Shown here: positions 47,547 to 56,090 of the stretch, piece after piece
Layout of the letters: each line of letters opens with the position of its first letter
Position numbering within the stretch: position 1 is the first letter of the stretch
Translations under genes and position numbers: made by a program
DNA from: Emcibacter sp.
GTDB taxonomy: Bacteria; Pseudomonadota; Alphaproteobacteria; Sphingomonadales; Emcibacteraceae
DNA length: 64,000 nt
Direction: 5' to 3'
Assembly: GCF_963675455.1 (NCBI RefSeq)
Contig: NZ_OY776217.1
Span: 1,598,001 to 1,662,000, forward strand
Notes under the pieces: generated by a model
Told to the model about the DNA's origin: nothing
Seen by the model: the letters and a program-made list of their open reading frames with translations, nothing else
Databases searched by the model: none

Positions 47547-48914
47547 GTGACGACAACTCCTCAGGATAAAAAAAGCCCTATTACCTCCAAGCAGCAGCTG
47601 ATTGACTATATCGCTTCAGGAGAAAAACCCCGCGAGGACTGGCGTATCGGTACCGAGCATGAAAAGTTTGTTTTCTGCAAGGACAGTTTTCGTCCCGTTC
47701 CCTATGAAGGGGAGCGCAGTATCCGGGCGATCCTTGAAGCCAAGGGCCGTGAATTCGGCTGGGACCCGATGATGGAAGGCGACTATATCATCGGTCTGAC
47801 AAAAAACGGGCAGTCAGTGACCCTGGAACCGGGCGGGCAGCTGGAACTGTCCGGTGCACCGTTGGAAACCCTGCATCAGACCTGCAGCGAGGTTAATTCG
47901 CACCTCACAGAAGCCAAGGCGGTCAGTGAAAAGCTCGGCATCAGGTTCCTGGGGGTTGGATTTAACCCGAACACCCGTCTGGAAGATGTACCCCACATGC
48001 CAAAAGGCCGCTACAAAATCATGACTGACTACATGCCTAAAAAAGGCAAGCTTGGTCTGGATATGATGTATCGGACGGCAACTGTACAGGTTAACCTGGA
48101 TTATTCGGACGAAGCGGATATGGTCAGGAAGTTCCGCACTTCTCTTGCCCTGCAGCCCATTGCCACGGCTCTGTTTGCCAATTCCCCCTTCACCGAAGGA
48201 AAACCCAACGGCTTTATGAGCTATCGCAGCCACATCTGGACCGACACGGACCCGGATCGGTGCGGCATGCTGCCTTTTGTTTTTGATGAGGCAATGGGGT
48301 ATGAAGCCTACGTCGATCATGTCCTGAATGTACCTATGTATTTTGTCTATCGGGACGGCAAATATATTGATGCCTCCGGCCAGTCATTCAGGGATTTTAT
48401 CAAGGGAGAACTGCCGGCTTATCCCGGTCATGTGGCGACCATGCAGGACTGGGAAGATCACATGAGCACCCTGTTCCCGGAAGTGCGCCTCAAGAAATTC
48501 CTGGAGCAGCGTGGTGCAGACGGCGGATCCTGGAATACCATATGTGCCCTGCCTGCACTCTGGGTTGGATTGTTATATGACAACGATGCCCTCGATGCGG
48601 CTTGGGATTTGTGTAAAAACTGGACTATAGAAGAGCATGATATCCTGCGCCGGGGAGTGCCGAAAGCGGCCTTGCAGGCTGAATTCAAGAATAGAAAAGT
48701 TCTGGAATGGGCCCGGGAAATGCTTGAAATTTCCGCCCACGGGCTGAAACAACGCAGTCGCATGAATTCCACTGGTGAAGATGAAAGAATCTTTCTGAAT
48801 ATTTTGTTTGCCATTCTGGACAACGGTCATTGTCGTGCCCGGAATCTGCTGGAAATGTATCATAATGAGTGGAACGGAGACATTAACCGGCTGTTTCTGG
48901 ATCACGCCTTCTGA
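47547..48914 (+). CDS. gshA: glutamate-cysteine ligase (plant/alphaproteobacterial type)
   Basis: The enzyme joins glutamate and cysteine with ATP, the first step of glutathione synthesis. The 455-residue protein belongs to the GCS2 group: RIGTEHEKFVF, GLTKNGQSVTLEPGGQLELS, YMPKKGKLGLDMMYRTATVQ, NLDYS and PTA-like ALFANSPFTEGKPNG are all present, including the cysteine/glutamate-binding residues. The start is a GTG at 47547. Glutathione production fits the GST and GFA-type genes near 61-63 kb. Confidence 0.96.
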   Translation: MTTTPQDKKSPITSKQQLIDYIASGEKPREDWRIGTEHEKFVFCKDSFRPVPYEGERSIRAILEAKGREFGWDPMMEGDYIIGLTKNGQSVTLEPGGQLELSGAPLETLHQTCSEVNSHLTEAKAVSEKLGIRFLGVGFNPNTRLEDVPHMPKGRYKIMTDYMPKKGKLGLDMMYRTATVQVNLDYSDEADMVRKFRTSLALQPIATALFANSPFTEGKPNGFMSYRSHIWTDTDPDRCGMLPFVFDEAMGYEAYVDHVLNVPMYFVYRDGKYIDASGQSFRDFIKGELPAYPGHVATMQDWEDHMSTLFPEVRLKKFLEQRGADGGSWNTICALPALWVGLLYDNDALDAAWDLCKNWTIEEHDILRRGVPKAALQAEFKNRKVLEWAREMLEISAHGLKQRSRMNSTGEDERIFLNILFAILDNGHCRARNLLEMYHNEWNGDINRLFLDHAF

Positions 48915-49067
48915 TCTTTCCGCATTGATCCCGGCCTGTCTGGCATTATTGTTTGATTGTTAACTCTTGTTTGATAAAAACGACCTAAGGTTTAGACTCT
49001 CATAATATTCTGAAGTAGTCTGGGTATTGGGTAGAGCTATTATAGGAAGAGGTGCAAAGAACTGGTG

Positions 49068-49538
49068 ATGTTTGATGACGAAGGATATGAAATTTTTGTA
49101 AAGACGGATTTTACGCCTGCTGATTTCAACGCAAAAATTCACCATATTCTGTATGATCACTGGAATGATATCCGGGGAGACAAACCTTTACCGTCCCGTG
49201 CCGATTTTAATCCTGCAGCTGTCGCACCGGCACTTCCCTATATCTTTGTTTTGGAAGTTCACAAGGAGCCCATGAGATTTAAATTCCGTTTGACGGGTAC
49301 CGAAACCGTCGAGGTCATGGGGGTGAACGCGATGGGGCACTGGATTGATGAATTTCCCCATACCGAAGAAATAATTGACCGTTATAAATGGCTCGTGGAA
49401 AACCGCAGGCCCTATTACAACAGCGACCGGCTGCACTGGGCAGTCAAGGATTTCCATCATTATACGGCATTGACGCTGCCATTTTCCGACGACGGCGAAA
49501 ATGTAAATATCCTGATTTCAACAAATCACTACTGCTAG
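49068..49538 (+). CDS. PAS_5 family protein (copy 1)
   Basis: A 156-residue cytosolic protein matching the alphaproteobacterial PAS_5 family, which is a lone PAS-like sensor domain. Characteristic parts are YDHWNDIRGDKPLPSRADFN, P-A-L-P-Y-I-F-V-L-E-V, RFKFRLTGTETVEVMG and LTLPFSDDGENVNILIS. The function is unknown; relatives may control motility or the cell cycle. The second copy follows after 110 bp. A GTG at 49065 is the alternative start. Confidence 0.85.
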   Translation: MFDDEGYEIFVKTDFTPADFNAKIHHILYDHWNDIRGDKPLPSRADFNPAAVAPALPYIFVLEVHKEPMRFKFRLTGTETVEVMGVNAMGHWIDEFPHTEEIIDRYKWLVENRRPYYNSDRLHWAVKDFHHYTALTLPFSDDGENVNILISTNHYC

Positions 49539-49648
49539 TCTGCCCCAAAATCGTCTGACTTGTGAGCAATAACCCATAAAGATATTAACGCACAGGCAGC
49601 ACCCGCCTGTAGCGTGGTAGGAAATAACAAGAATCTTATGGAGCCGGA

Positions 49649-50098
49649 ATGGCAAATTTTTTAAAGGACTTTAAGCGGGAAGATTTTTCTGCAGAATTTC
49701 ACTGCGATTTATATGATTACTGGCTCTCCAAAAAAGGAGACCGGCTCATGCCGTCGCGGAAGGATATCAATCCGATCGACATGCCGGCCCTTTTGCCCCA
49801 TCTTATCATGCTCGAAGTGCATGGCAATCCTCCACAGTACCGGGTAAGACTGACAGGGACGCGCGTGGATACAGTTTTGGGACGATCATTACGGAACGTC
49901 TGGGCTCATGATATTCCGGATTCAGAAGGACTGCGAAGTCGTTTTGACTGGCTGGTGGAACATAAGCGGTCCTATTATTCAGAGGATCGGCTGCTTTTCG
50001 CCGCCAAGGAACATAGGTTTTATTCCTGTCTGGTCTGCCCCCTGTCCAGTGACGGGGAAAATGTGGACATGATCCTTTCGTCCAACGACTATTACTAG
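49649..50098 (+). CDS. PAS_5 family protein (copy 2)
   Basis: A 149-residue paralog of the preceding protein, sharing YDYWLSKKGDRLMPSRKDIN, P-A-L-L-P-H-L-I-M-L-E-V, YRVRLTGTRVDTVLG and the closing CPLSSDGENVDMILSSN. The two proteins look about 40-45% identical by eye, so the tandem pair is an old duplication. The 110-bp gap leaves room for a separate promoter. Confidence 0.85.
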   Translation: MANFLKDFKREDFSAEFHCDLYDYWLSKKGDRLMPSRKDINPIDMPALLPHLIMLEVHGNPPQYRVRLTGTRVDTVLGRSLRNVWAHDIPDSEGLRSRFDWLVEHKRSYYSEDRLLFAAKEHRFYSCLVCPLSSDGENVDMILSSNDYY

Positions 50099-50120
50099 GA
50101 GATAGCGGTCTGTTTTAGTG

Positions 50121-50657
50121 TCAGAGGCCTGTGGGCAAGCCGTCGATGCTCTTTAGGTTCTTTTCCTGCTGATAGTCCCTGATTTCCTGCTCGCTTTTTC
50201 TATCACACCAGTCGCGCAGGGTCTCGCGCTCTCCTTTCAATTCCATCACTGGCACGCCGTAACCACAACTGGTTTGCACACTATCGATATCGGCGACAAA
50301 AATCTGCCGCACGCCTTTCCGGGCCGGAAAATGGGACATCAGGCCGTCAAAATCCGCCTCTCCGGGTTTGACTGAACGCCCATGCCCGTACAGCCGCAGG
50401 ATCATGGGAACACTGGAGAAGCTGTTGAACATGATTGTAATGCGGCCATCATCCAGCAGGTGAGCGGCGGTTTCGTTGCCGCTGCCGACAAAATCCATCC
50501 AGGCAACCTGGTTGGGAGTCAGAACCCGAAAGCTGTCCATGCCTTTGGGAGACAGGCTGATCCGGCCTTCCCTGGGGGCGGTGGCGACAAAAAACATCGG
50601 CTGTTCTGCGATGAACCTGACGATCTTGTCTTCAATCCTGTCATGGAATTTTGCCAT
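50121..50657 (-). CDS. pyridoxamine 5'-phosphate oxidase-related flavoprotein
   Basis: A 178-residue split-barrel FMN-binding protein. MFFVATAPREGRISLSPKG, then PNQVAWMDFVGSGNETAAHL, then RITIMFNSF and a late conserved CGYGVPVM are typical of the PNPOx-like family (PF01243-type) that contains general stress proteins rather than true PdxH. The substrate is unknown. It lies 22 bp after tldD on the same strand and could be co-transcribed. Confidence 0.88.
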   Translation of the reverse strand: MAKFHDRIEDKIVRFIAEQPMFFVATAPREGRISLSPKGMDSFRVLTPNQVAWMDFVGSGNETAAHLLDDGRITIMFNSFSSVPMILRLYGHGRSVKPGEADFDGLMSHFPARKGVRQIFVADIDSVQTSCGYGVPVMELKGERETLRDWCDRKSEQEIRDYQQEKNLKSIDGLPTGL

Positions 50658-50679
50658 TTTTCCGCTTCCGCTCCGTGTT

Positions 50680-52116
50680 TTAACCCTCAGTTCCGCCGAC
50701 GGTCAGTCCGTTAAGGCGCAGGGTGGGCTGCCCGACGCCAACCGGCACGCTCTGCCCACCTTTGCCGCAAACACCAACACCGGCATCCAGTTCCAGGTCA
50801 TTACCGATGGCGCTGACCCGGGTCAGCGCATCGGGGCCGTTGCCGATCAGGGTGGCGCCCTTGACCGGCGCATCTATTTTGCCATTCTTGATCAGATAGG
50901 CTTCCGTGCAGCTGAAGACGAACTTGCCGTTGGTGATATCAACCTGTCCGCCACCGAAATTGACCGCATAAAGACCGTCTTTGACACCCTCTATGATTTC
51001 CTGCGGGTCCTTGTCGCCAGCCAGCATGTAGGTATTGGTCATCCGCGGCATCGGCTGATGAGCATAACTTTCCCGCCGTCCGTTACCGGTGGCCTCCACC
51101 CCCATGAGCCGGGCGTTCATCCGGTCCTGCATATATCCCTTCAGGATGCCGTCCTCGATCAGGGTAGTACAGTTTGTCGGGGTTCCTTCGTCATCGACGG
51201 ACAGAGAGCCGCGCCGGTCAGGCAGGGTGCCGTCATCAACGACCGTGACGCCGGGTGCGGCAACCCGTTCACCCATCAGGCCGGCAAAGGCAGAGGAACC
51301 TTTGCGGTTAAAGTCGCCTTCCAGGCCGTGGCCGATGGCTTCATGCAGCAGGACGCCGGGCCAGCCCGGGCCGAGAACCACATCCATTTCGCCAGCCGGC
51401 GCCGGGATGCTTTCCAGGTTAACGAGCGCCTGGCGCAGGGCTTCATCAACCTGGCCTTTCCAGTTTTCTTCGGTCAGAAGATGGCTGTACTCATAGCGTC
51501 CGCCGGCACCCTGATAGCCGCTTTCCATGCGGTCGCCCTCCTGGGCAACGACAGAAACATTAAGGCGCACAAGCGGCCGGATGTCGCGTACCCGATGGCC
51601 GCCGGGACGAATGATTTCCACAGTCTGCCATTCGCCGGAGATGGAGGCGCTGACCTGACAGACCCGGTTATCAAGATTGCGGGCATAGGCGTCGATATCC
51701 TGCAGCATTTTTATCTTGGCATTGAAATCAAGTCCGCCAAGCAGGGGATTTGCGTCAGTATAGAGCTTGCTGTTGGTGCCTTGTGGATGCAGGGCGAGGG
51801 TGCCGCCCTGGCCGGATTTGATGCTCTGCACTGTTTCGCAGGCTCTCTTCAGGGCCGCTTCATCAAGGCTGCTGGAATGAGCATAGCCGGTCACTTCACC
51901 AAGGACGCTTCTCAGGCCGAAACCGCGACTTGTGTCATAAACCGCGTTTTTCAGCCGGCCGTCGTCAAAGGAGAAACTTTCCGACTGCACATACTGCAGG
52001 TAAAGTTCACCGTCCTCCATGCCATGCAGGGCATTGTCAACAAGCCGCTGGGTTCGGACAGAATCAAGGTCTGATTCTGTGAAAAAATAGGAATCGGAGT
52101 GTGTTGATATGGTCAT
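50680..52116 (-). CDS. tldD: metalloprotease TldD
   Basis: TldD and TldE form a heterodimeric zinc protease that processes small peptides such as microcin B17 and CcdA. The 478-residue protein carries the catalytic motif L-L-H-E-A-I-G-H-G-L-E-G-D at about 265 and the TldD hallmarks TSRGFGLRSV and PMPRMTNTYMLAGD. No tldE (pmbA) is visible in the window, as usual, since the two are often unlinked. Confidence 0.97.
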   Translation of the reverse strand: MTISTHSDSYFFTESDLDSVRTQRLVDNALHGMEDGELYLQYVQSESFSFDDGRLKNAVYDTSRGFGLRSVLGEVTGYAHSSSLDEAALKRACETVQSIKSGQGGTLALHPQGTNSKLYTDANPLLGGLDFNAKIKMLQDIDAYARNLDNRVCQVSASISGEWQTVEIIRPGGHRVRDIRPLVRLNVSVVAQEGDRMESGYQGAGGRYEYSHLLTEENWKGQVDEALRQALVNLESIPAPAGEMDVVLGPGWPGVLLHEAIGHGLEGDFNRKGSSAFAGLMGERVAAPGVTVVDDGTLPDRRGSLSVDDEGTPTNCTTLIEDGILKGYMQDRMNARLMGVEATGNGRRESYAHQPMPRMTNTYMLAGDKDPQEIIEGVKDGLYAVNFGGGQVDITNGKFVFSCTEAYLIKNGKIDAPVKGATLIGNGPDALTRVSAIGNDLELDAGVGVCGKGGQSVPVGVGQPTLRLNGLTVGGTEG

Positions 52117-52273
52117 AATGGCCCTGTTTTGAGTCGGGAGATACTTTATGTATAGGGTAGTATATGGATATTATTCTCGACCGGTGCAAGCATGAATGGC
52201 GAGAAACTGTGACTTTTCCGCCGTTGGCACCTATATGCACGCAAAAATAAAGAAAATGTTGCAGGGGAAACAT

Positions 52274-52287
52274 TTGATTTGTATCAA
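52274..52287. promoter_or_regulatory. FNR/FixK-type box (distal)
   Basis: TTGAT-TTGT-ATCAA is a perfect match to the FNR/FixK/FnrL consensus TTGAT-N4-ATCAA. It lies 170 bp upstream of the coxB start codon, about 49 bp upstream of the second box. Confidence 0.8.
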
Positions 52288-52322
52288 TGTTCCGGATTAG
52301 TCCAGTTATTGATAATGCGGCC

Positions 52323-52336
52323 TTGAGCCAGATCAA
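52323..52336. promoter_or_regulatory. FNR/FixK-type box (proximal, overlaps predicted -35)
   Basis: TTGAG-CCAG-ATCAA matches the FNR consensus with one mismatch. Its left half contains the predicted -35 of the cox promoter, so binding would be expected to block RNA polymerase. Confidence 0.7.
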
Positions 52337-52350
52337 TTTTCTGGTATAAG
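52323..52350 (+). promoter_or_regulatory. candidate cox operon promoter
   Basis: TTGAGC (52323-52328), a 16-bp spacer and TATAAG (52345-52350) form a plausible sigma-70 promoter with a start near 52357, leaving a leader of about 100 nt before coxB. Confidence 0.5.
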
Positions 52351-52457
52351 GTGAGGTGGTTTTGCTCTGTATGCATGGGTAACTATATGTTTTCCCGGAT
52401 GCTGCAAAGGGTGTAAAAGTCTTAATTCGTCTTTGAATTTAAGGGGTAGGACAGGAT

Positions 52458-53327
52458 ATGTCGTTTAAGAAAGCTTTTGTTTCTGCAACCGCGTTACTGG
52501 TTGCACTTTTTTCCGGGCTGGGATCGGCCTGGGCAGCCGGAGAATATATGGCGGAGCCCAAACAGCTCGGCTTCATGCAGCCGGCAACCGAAGTCATGCG
52601 GGACCTGGTCTGGTTCCATGACGGTCTTTTGTGGATGTGCATCATCATTACAATATTTGTAATGGTGCTGATGCTCTACATCATGTTCAAGTTTAATGCG
52701 AAATCGAACCCCAACCCCTCAAAGACAACACACAATACATTGCTGGAAGTTGTCTGGACGACCGTTCCGATCCTGATCCTGATCGTGATTGCAGTGCCGT
52801 CCTTCAAACTTCTTTATAAACAGGATATGATCCCTGAAGCAGATGTGACCGTCAAGGCGATCGGAAACCAGTGGTACTGGTCCTACGAATATCCGGATTA
52901 CGAAGACCTGAGCTTTGATGCTGTTATGCTCACCGAGGAAGATAAATCTTCCGAGGATTATTCTGACCGCTCCGGCACACCGCGGTTGCTTGAAACCGAT
53001 ACTCATGTTGTTGTCCCTGTGAACAAGGTGATCAGGGTGCAGACCACGGCAACCGATGTCATTCACGCCTGGACGATCCCGGCTTTCGGCGTCAAGGTTG
53101 ACGCAGTTCCCGGACGTCTCAATGAACTCTGGTTCAAAGCCGAAAAAGAGGGCATTTACTACGGTCAGTGTTCCGAACTCTGCGGTATCCGCCACGGCTT
53201 TATGCCCATCGTGGTAGAGGTTGTTTCCCAGGAAGTATTTGACGCCTGGGTGAAAAACCCCACAGAGACTGCTGCGAAAGCGACCGATTCAAACATTCAG
53301 GTGGCTGACGCCACCCAAGCTCAGTAA
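52458..53327 (+). CDS. coxB: cytochrome c oxidase subunit II (aa3-type)
   Basis: Subunit II carries the CuA center that takes electrons from cytochrome c. The 289-residue precursor has a signal peptide (about 1-26, ending SAWAAG), two membrane helices (about 50-75 and 90-115) and a periplasmic cupredoxin domain. CuA ligands are visible: H in V-I-H-A-W-T-I-P and C-S-E-L-C-G-I-R-H-G-F-M. It is the first gene of the oxidase operon. Confidence 0.97.
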   Translation: MSFKKAFVSATALLVALFSGLGSAWAAGEYMAEPKQLGFMQPATEVMRDLVWFHDGLLWMCIIITIFVMVLMLYIMFKFNAKSNPNPSKTTHNTLLEVVWTTVPILILIVIAVPSFKLLYKQDMIPEADVTVKAIGNQWYWSYEYPDYEDLSFDAVMLTEEDKSSEDYSDRSGTPRLLETDTHVVVPVNKVIRVQTTATDVIHAWTIPAFGVKVDAVPGRLNELWFKAEKEGIYYGQCSELCGIRHGFMPIVVEVVSQEVFDAWVKNPTETAAKATDSNIQVADATQAQ

Positions 53328-53343
53328 TATAGGGAGATCGTAA

Positions 53344-54972
53344 ATGAGTTACGCTGCTGACGCTTCCCATGCAGATCACGGTCATCCGACAGGCTGGCGC
53401 CGCTGGCTGTTGTCAACCAATCACAAGGATATCGGTACTCTGTACCTGATTTATGCCATTGTGGCCGGTCTGATTGGCGGGATTTTTTCCGGCCTGATGC
53501 GCGCCGAACTGATGTATCCGGGCATGGACTTCCTGCCCATGTTTACCGGCGGAAATATTGACGCCGCCTATCACTTCTTTAACGTGCTGATTACCGCGCA
53601 CGGCCTGATCATGGTGTTCTTCATGGTGATGCCGGCCCTGATCGGTGGTTTTGGTAACTGGTTCGTGCCGATCATGATCGGTGCGCCGGATATGGCGTTC
53701 CCGCGCATGAACAACATCAGCTTCTGGCTGCTGCCGGTTGCGCTGACACTGCTGGTCATGTCTGTCTTCTTCGAAGGCCCTCCGGGACAAACTGGTGTCG
53801 GTGGCGGCTGGACGGTTTACGCCCCGCTCAGCACCTACGCACAGCCTGGACCGGCGATGGACCTTGCTATTTTCGCGCTGCATGTGGCCGGTGCGTCATC
53901 CATCCTGGGTGCTATCAACTTCATCTGTACGATCTTCAACATGCGTGCGCCGGGCATGACCCTGCATAAAATGCCGCTGTTTGTCTGGTCTGTTCTGGTA
54001 ACAGCCTTTCTGCTGCTGCTGTCCCTGCCGGTGCTTGCCGGTGCGATCACCATGCTGCTGACCGACCGTAACTTCGGGACCAGCTTCTTTGATCCGGCCG
54101 GTGGCGGTGATCCGGTCCTGTACCAGCACCTGTTCTGGTTCTTCGGTCATCCGGAAGTGTACATTTTGATCCTGCCTGGTTTCGGCCTGATCAGTCACGT
54201 GATTTCCACATTCTCAAACAAACCGATTTTCGGTTATCTGGGCATGGCCTATGCCATGGTAGCAATCGGTGTTGTCGGCTTTATCGTATGGGCGCACCAT
54301 ATGTTCACCGTCGGTATGGATGTGGATACCAAAGCTTACTTCACAGCCGCGACCATGGTGATTGCGGTGCCGACCGGCATCAAAATCTTCTCCTGGCTGG
54401 CGACGATGTGGGGCGGGTCCCTGCGCTTTGATACTCCGATGCTGTTTGCCCTTGGCATGATCTTCCTGTTCACCATCGGTGGTGTGACCGGGGTGGTGCT
54501 GGCCAACGCCGGTGTGGATACGGCTATGCATGATACTTATTATGTGGTTGCCCACTTCCATTACACCATGTCCATGGGGGCCCTGTTCTCCATCTATGCG
54601 GGCTGGTACTACTGGATTGGCAAAATGAGCGGCAAGCAATATCCGCAGCTGCTCAGCAAACTGCATTTCTGGTTTACGTTTGTGGGTGTGAACCTGATTT
54701 TCTTCCCGCAGCATTTCCTTGGTCTTGCCGGTATGCCGCGCCGTATTCCCGATTATCCGGATGCCTATGCCTACTGGAACTGGGTATCCTCCGTTGGCTA
54801 TGGCGTCATGGCTCTTGGCCTGGTGTTCTTCCTGGTTGGTGTCTTCGTTACCCTGGCAAGCCGCCGTACTGTGGCTGACAACCAGTGGGGCGAAGGGGCA
54901 ACAACACTGGAGTGGACACTGAGTTCACCGCCGCCGTTCCACCAGTTCGAGAAACTGCCGCGGTTCAAATAA
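53344..54972 (+). CDS. coxA: cytochrome c oxidase subunit I (aa3-type, A1 family)
   Basis: Subunit I holds heme a and the heme a3-CuB center where oxygen is reduced. The 542-residue protein has twelve membrane helices. The heme and CuB ligands include H in T-A-H-G-L-I-M, the W-F-F-G-H-P-E-V-Y motif (with the D-channel Glu and the Tyr cross-linked to a CuB His), W-A-H-H-M and V-V-A-H-F-H-Y. The Glu in G-H-P-E-V-Y makes it an A1-type heme-copper oxidase. AGGGAG lies before the ATG; the gene follows coxB by 16 bp. Confidence 0.98.
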   Translation: MSYAADASHADHGHPTGWRRWLLSTNHKDIGTLYLIYAIVAGLIGGIFSGLMRAELMYPGMDFLPMFTGGNIDAAYHFFNVLITAHGLIMVFFMVMPALIGGFGNWFVPIMIGAPDMAFPRMNNISFWLLPVALTLLVMSVFFEGPPGQTGVGGGWTVYAPLSTYAQPGPAMDLAIFALHVAGASSILGAINFICTIFNMRAPGMTLHKMPLFVWSVLVTAFLLLLSLPVLAGAITMLLTDRNFGTSFFDPAGGGDPVLYQHLFWFFGHPEVYILILPGFGLISHVISTFSNKPIFGYLGMAYAMVAIGVVGFIVWAHHMFTVGMDVDTKAYFTAATMVIAVPTGIKIFSWLATMWGGSLRFDTPMLFALGMIFLFTIGGVTGVVLANAGVDTAMHDTYYVVAHFHYTMSMGALFSIYAGWYYWIGKMSGKQYPQLLSKLHFWFTFVGVNLIFFPQHFLGLAGMPRRIPDYPDAYAYWNWVSSVGYGVMALGLVFFLVGVFVTLASRRTVADNQWGEGATTLEWTLSSPPPFHQFEKLPRFK

Positions 54973-54984
54973 TCAGAACTCATC

Positions 54985-55010
54985 CGGGCCCGCTTTGAAC
55001 AGCGGGCCCG
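54985..55010. other. perfect hairpin between coxA and ctaB
   Basis: CGGGCCCGCT and AGCGGGCCCG form a 10-bp perfect stem with a TTGAAC loop. Only TTTG follows, so it is a poor terminator. It more likely stabilises the coxBA part of the mRNA or lowers expression of the downstream assembly genes. Confidence 0.6.
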
Positions 55011-55048
55011 TTTGAACAAGCTTGTGATCACCTTTTTGGTTGACTGGA

Positions 55049-55963
55049 ATGTATGCATCCTCTGTAGAGCAAGAGAATTACGACTATTACGAGCCGGCGG
55101 CGCGGGACTTTTTTGACCTGCTGAAACCCCGGGTAATGTCTCTTGTTATTTTTACCGGACTTGTCGGACTGTTGTTGGCCCCCGGCCATATTCACCCGGT
55201 AGAGGCCTTTACCGCCATCCTCTGTATTGCCGTTGCCGCAGGCGCCTCCGGCTGCCTGAATATGTGGTATGATGCGGATATTGACGCGGTCATGGACCGG
55301 ACCCGCAACCGCCCGATACCGGCCGGCCGTATTGCGCCGGAAACCGCGCTGCATTTTGGTGTCGCCCTGTCCGTGGCATCCGTCCTTATGATGGGCCTAG
55401 CCGTCAATGTAGCCGCGGCGGTTCTGCTGGCCATCACCATCGGTTTTTATATATTTATCTATACCATGTGGCTCAAGCGCCGCACCCCGCAGAATATTGT
55501 CATCGGCGGTGCCGCCGGCGCCTTTCCCCCGATGATCGGCTGGGTAGCTGTGACCGGTAACGTCAGCATCGAAAGCCTGGTCCTGTTCGGCATTATCTTT
55601 ATGTGGACGCCGCCCCATTTCTGGGCCCTCAGCCTGTTTGCCTGCAAGGATTATGAAAAGGTCGGCGTACCCATGCTGCCGGTCGTTTCCGGTGAGGCTG
55701 AAACTCGCAAGCAGATTCTGATATACAGCCTGCTGATGGTGCCGGTGACCCTGGCACCCTGGGTGATGGGATTTGCCGGGCTGATCTACGGTGTGACAGC
55801 AGTTGCCCTGGGCGGTGTTTTCCTTGCCTTGGCGGCCAGCCTGTTCCGGACCGGTGAAATCAAAACGGCAAAGCAGCTGTTTTTCTATTCCATACTTTAT
55901 TTGTTTGTCCTTTTTGCGGTGCTTGGTGCAGAAGCGCTTCTCAGGATGGGAGATCTGATCTGA
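55049..55963 (+). CDS. ctaB: heme O synthase (protoheme IX farnesyltransferase)
   Basis: CtaB converts heme B to heme O, the precursor of heme A for the oxidase. The 304-residue UbiA-superfamily membrane protein has the first Asp motif NMWYDADIDAVMDRTRNRP and the second in ALSLFACKDYEKVGVPMLP. I chose the ATG at 55049; a TTG at 55040 would add three residues. Its stop overlaps the next ATG (TGATG). Confidence 0.96.
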   Translation: MYASSVEQENYDYYEPAARDFFDLLKPRVMSLVIFTGLVGLLLAPGHIHPVEAFTAILCIAVAAGASGCLNMWYDADIDAVMDRTRNRPIPAGRIAPETALHFGVALSVASVLMMGLAVNVAAAVLLAITIGFYIFIYTMWLKRRTPQNIVIGGAAGAFPPMIGWVAVTGNVSIESLVLFGIIFMWTPPHFWALSLFACKDYEKVGVPMLPVVSGEAETRKQILIYSLLMVPVTLAPWVMGFAGLIYGVTAVALGGVFLALAASLFRTGEIKTAKQLFFYSILYLFVLFAVLGAEALLRMGDLI

Positions 55964-56082
55964 TGCCGCTGAGTGATGAACATAAGAAAAGAGCAGGGCG
56001 CAATTATACGCTGGCCGGAGTATTGCTGGCTTTTGTGGTGCTGTTCTTTTTACTCACCCTGGCCAAGTTGAATGTGATTTAA
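55963..56082 (+). CDS. small membrane protein of the cox operon (CoxF-like)
   Basis: A 39-codon gene that starts in the ctaB stop (TGATG) and ends 8 bp before ctaG. The product is a charged N-terminus (MPLSDEHKKRAGRN) followed by one membrane helix (LAGVLLAFVVLFFLLTLAKL). A small single-pass protein at exactly this place between ctaB and ctaG is common in alphaproteobacterial cox operons (sometimes called CoxF); its role in oxidase assembly or stability is not established. The overlap on both sides supports translation. Confidence 0.8.
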   Translation: MPLSDEHKKRAGRNYTLAGVLLAFVVLFFLLTLAKLNVI

Positions 56083-56090
56083 CGGGAAAG

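Larger units (their letters stand above)
52117..52457. other. 341-bp regulatory region between tldD and the cox operon
   Basis: No gene is visible between the divergent tldD and coxB genes. The region contains two FNR/FixK-type boxes and a sigma-70-like promoter, listed separately, and an AT-rich leader of about 100 nt before coxB. Confidence 0.6.

Noticed and set aside
48949..48975. Direct repeat TTGTTTGAT (two copies, 18 bp apart) before the PAS_5 genes
   Set aside because: Too short and AT-rich to separate from chance.
50476..52074. 532-codon open frame on the plus strand across the PNPOx-like and tldD genes
   Set aside because: It is antisense to two well-conserved proteins, has no recognisable motifs and reflects GC-rich codon bias of the opposite strand.
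52223..52240. TGGCAC-like sequence before coxB as a sigma-54 promoter
   Set aside because: Only nine bases separate GG and GC, so the invariant spacing of RpoN promoters is not met.
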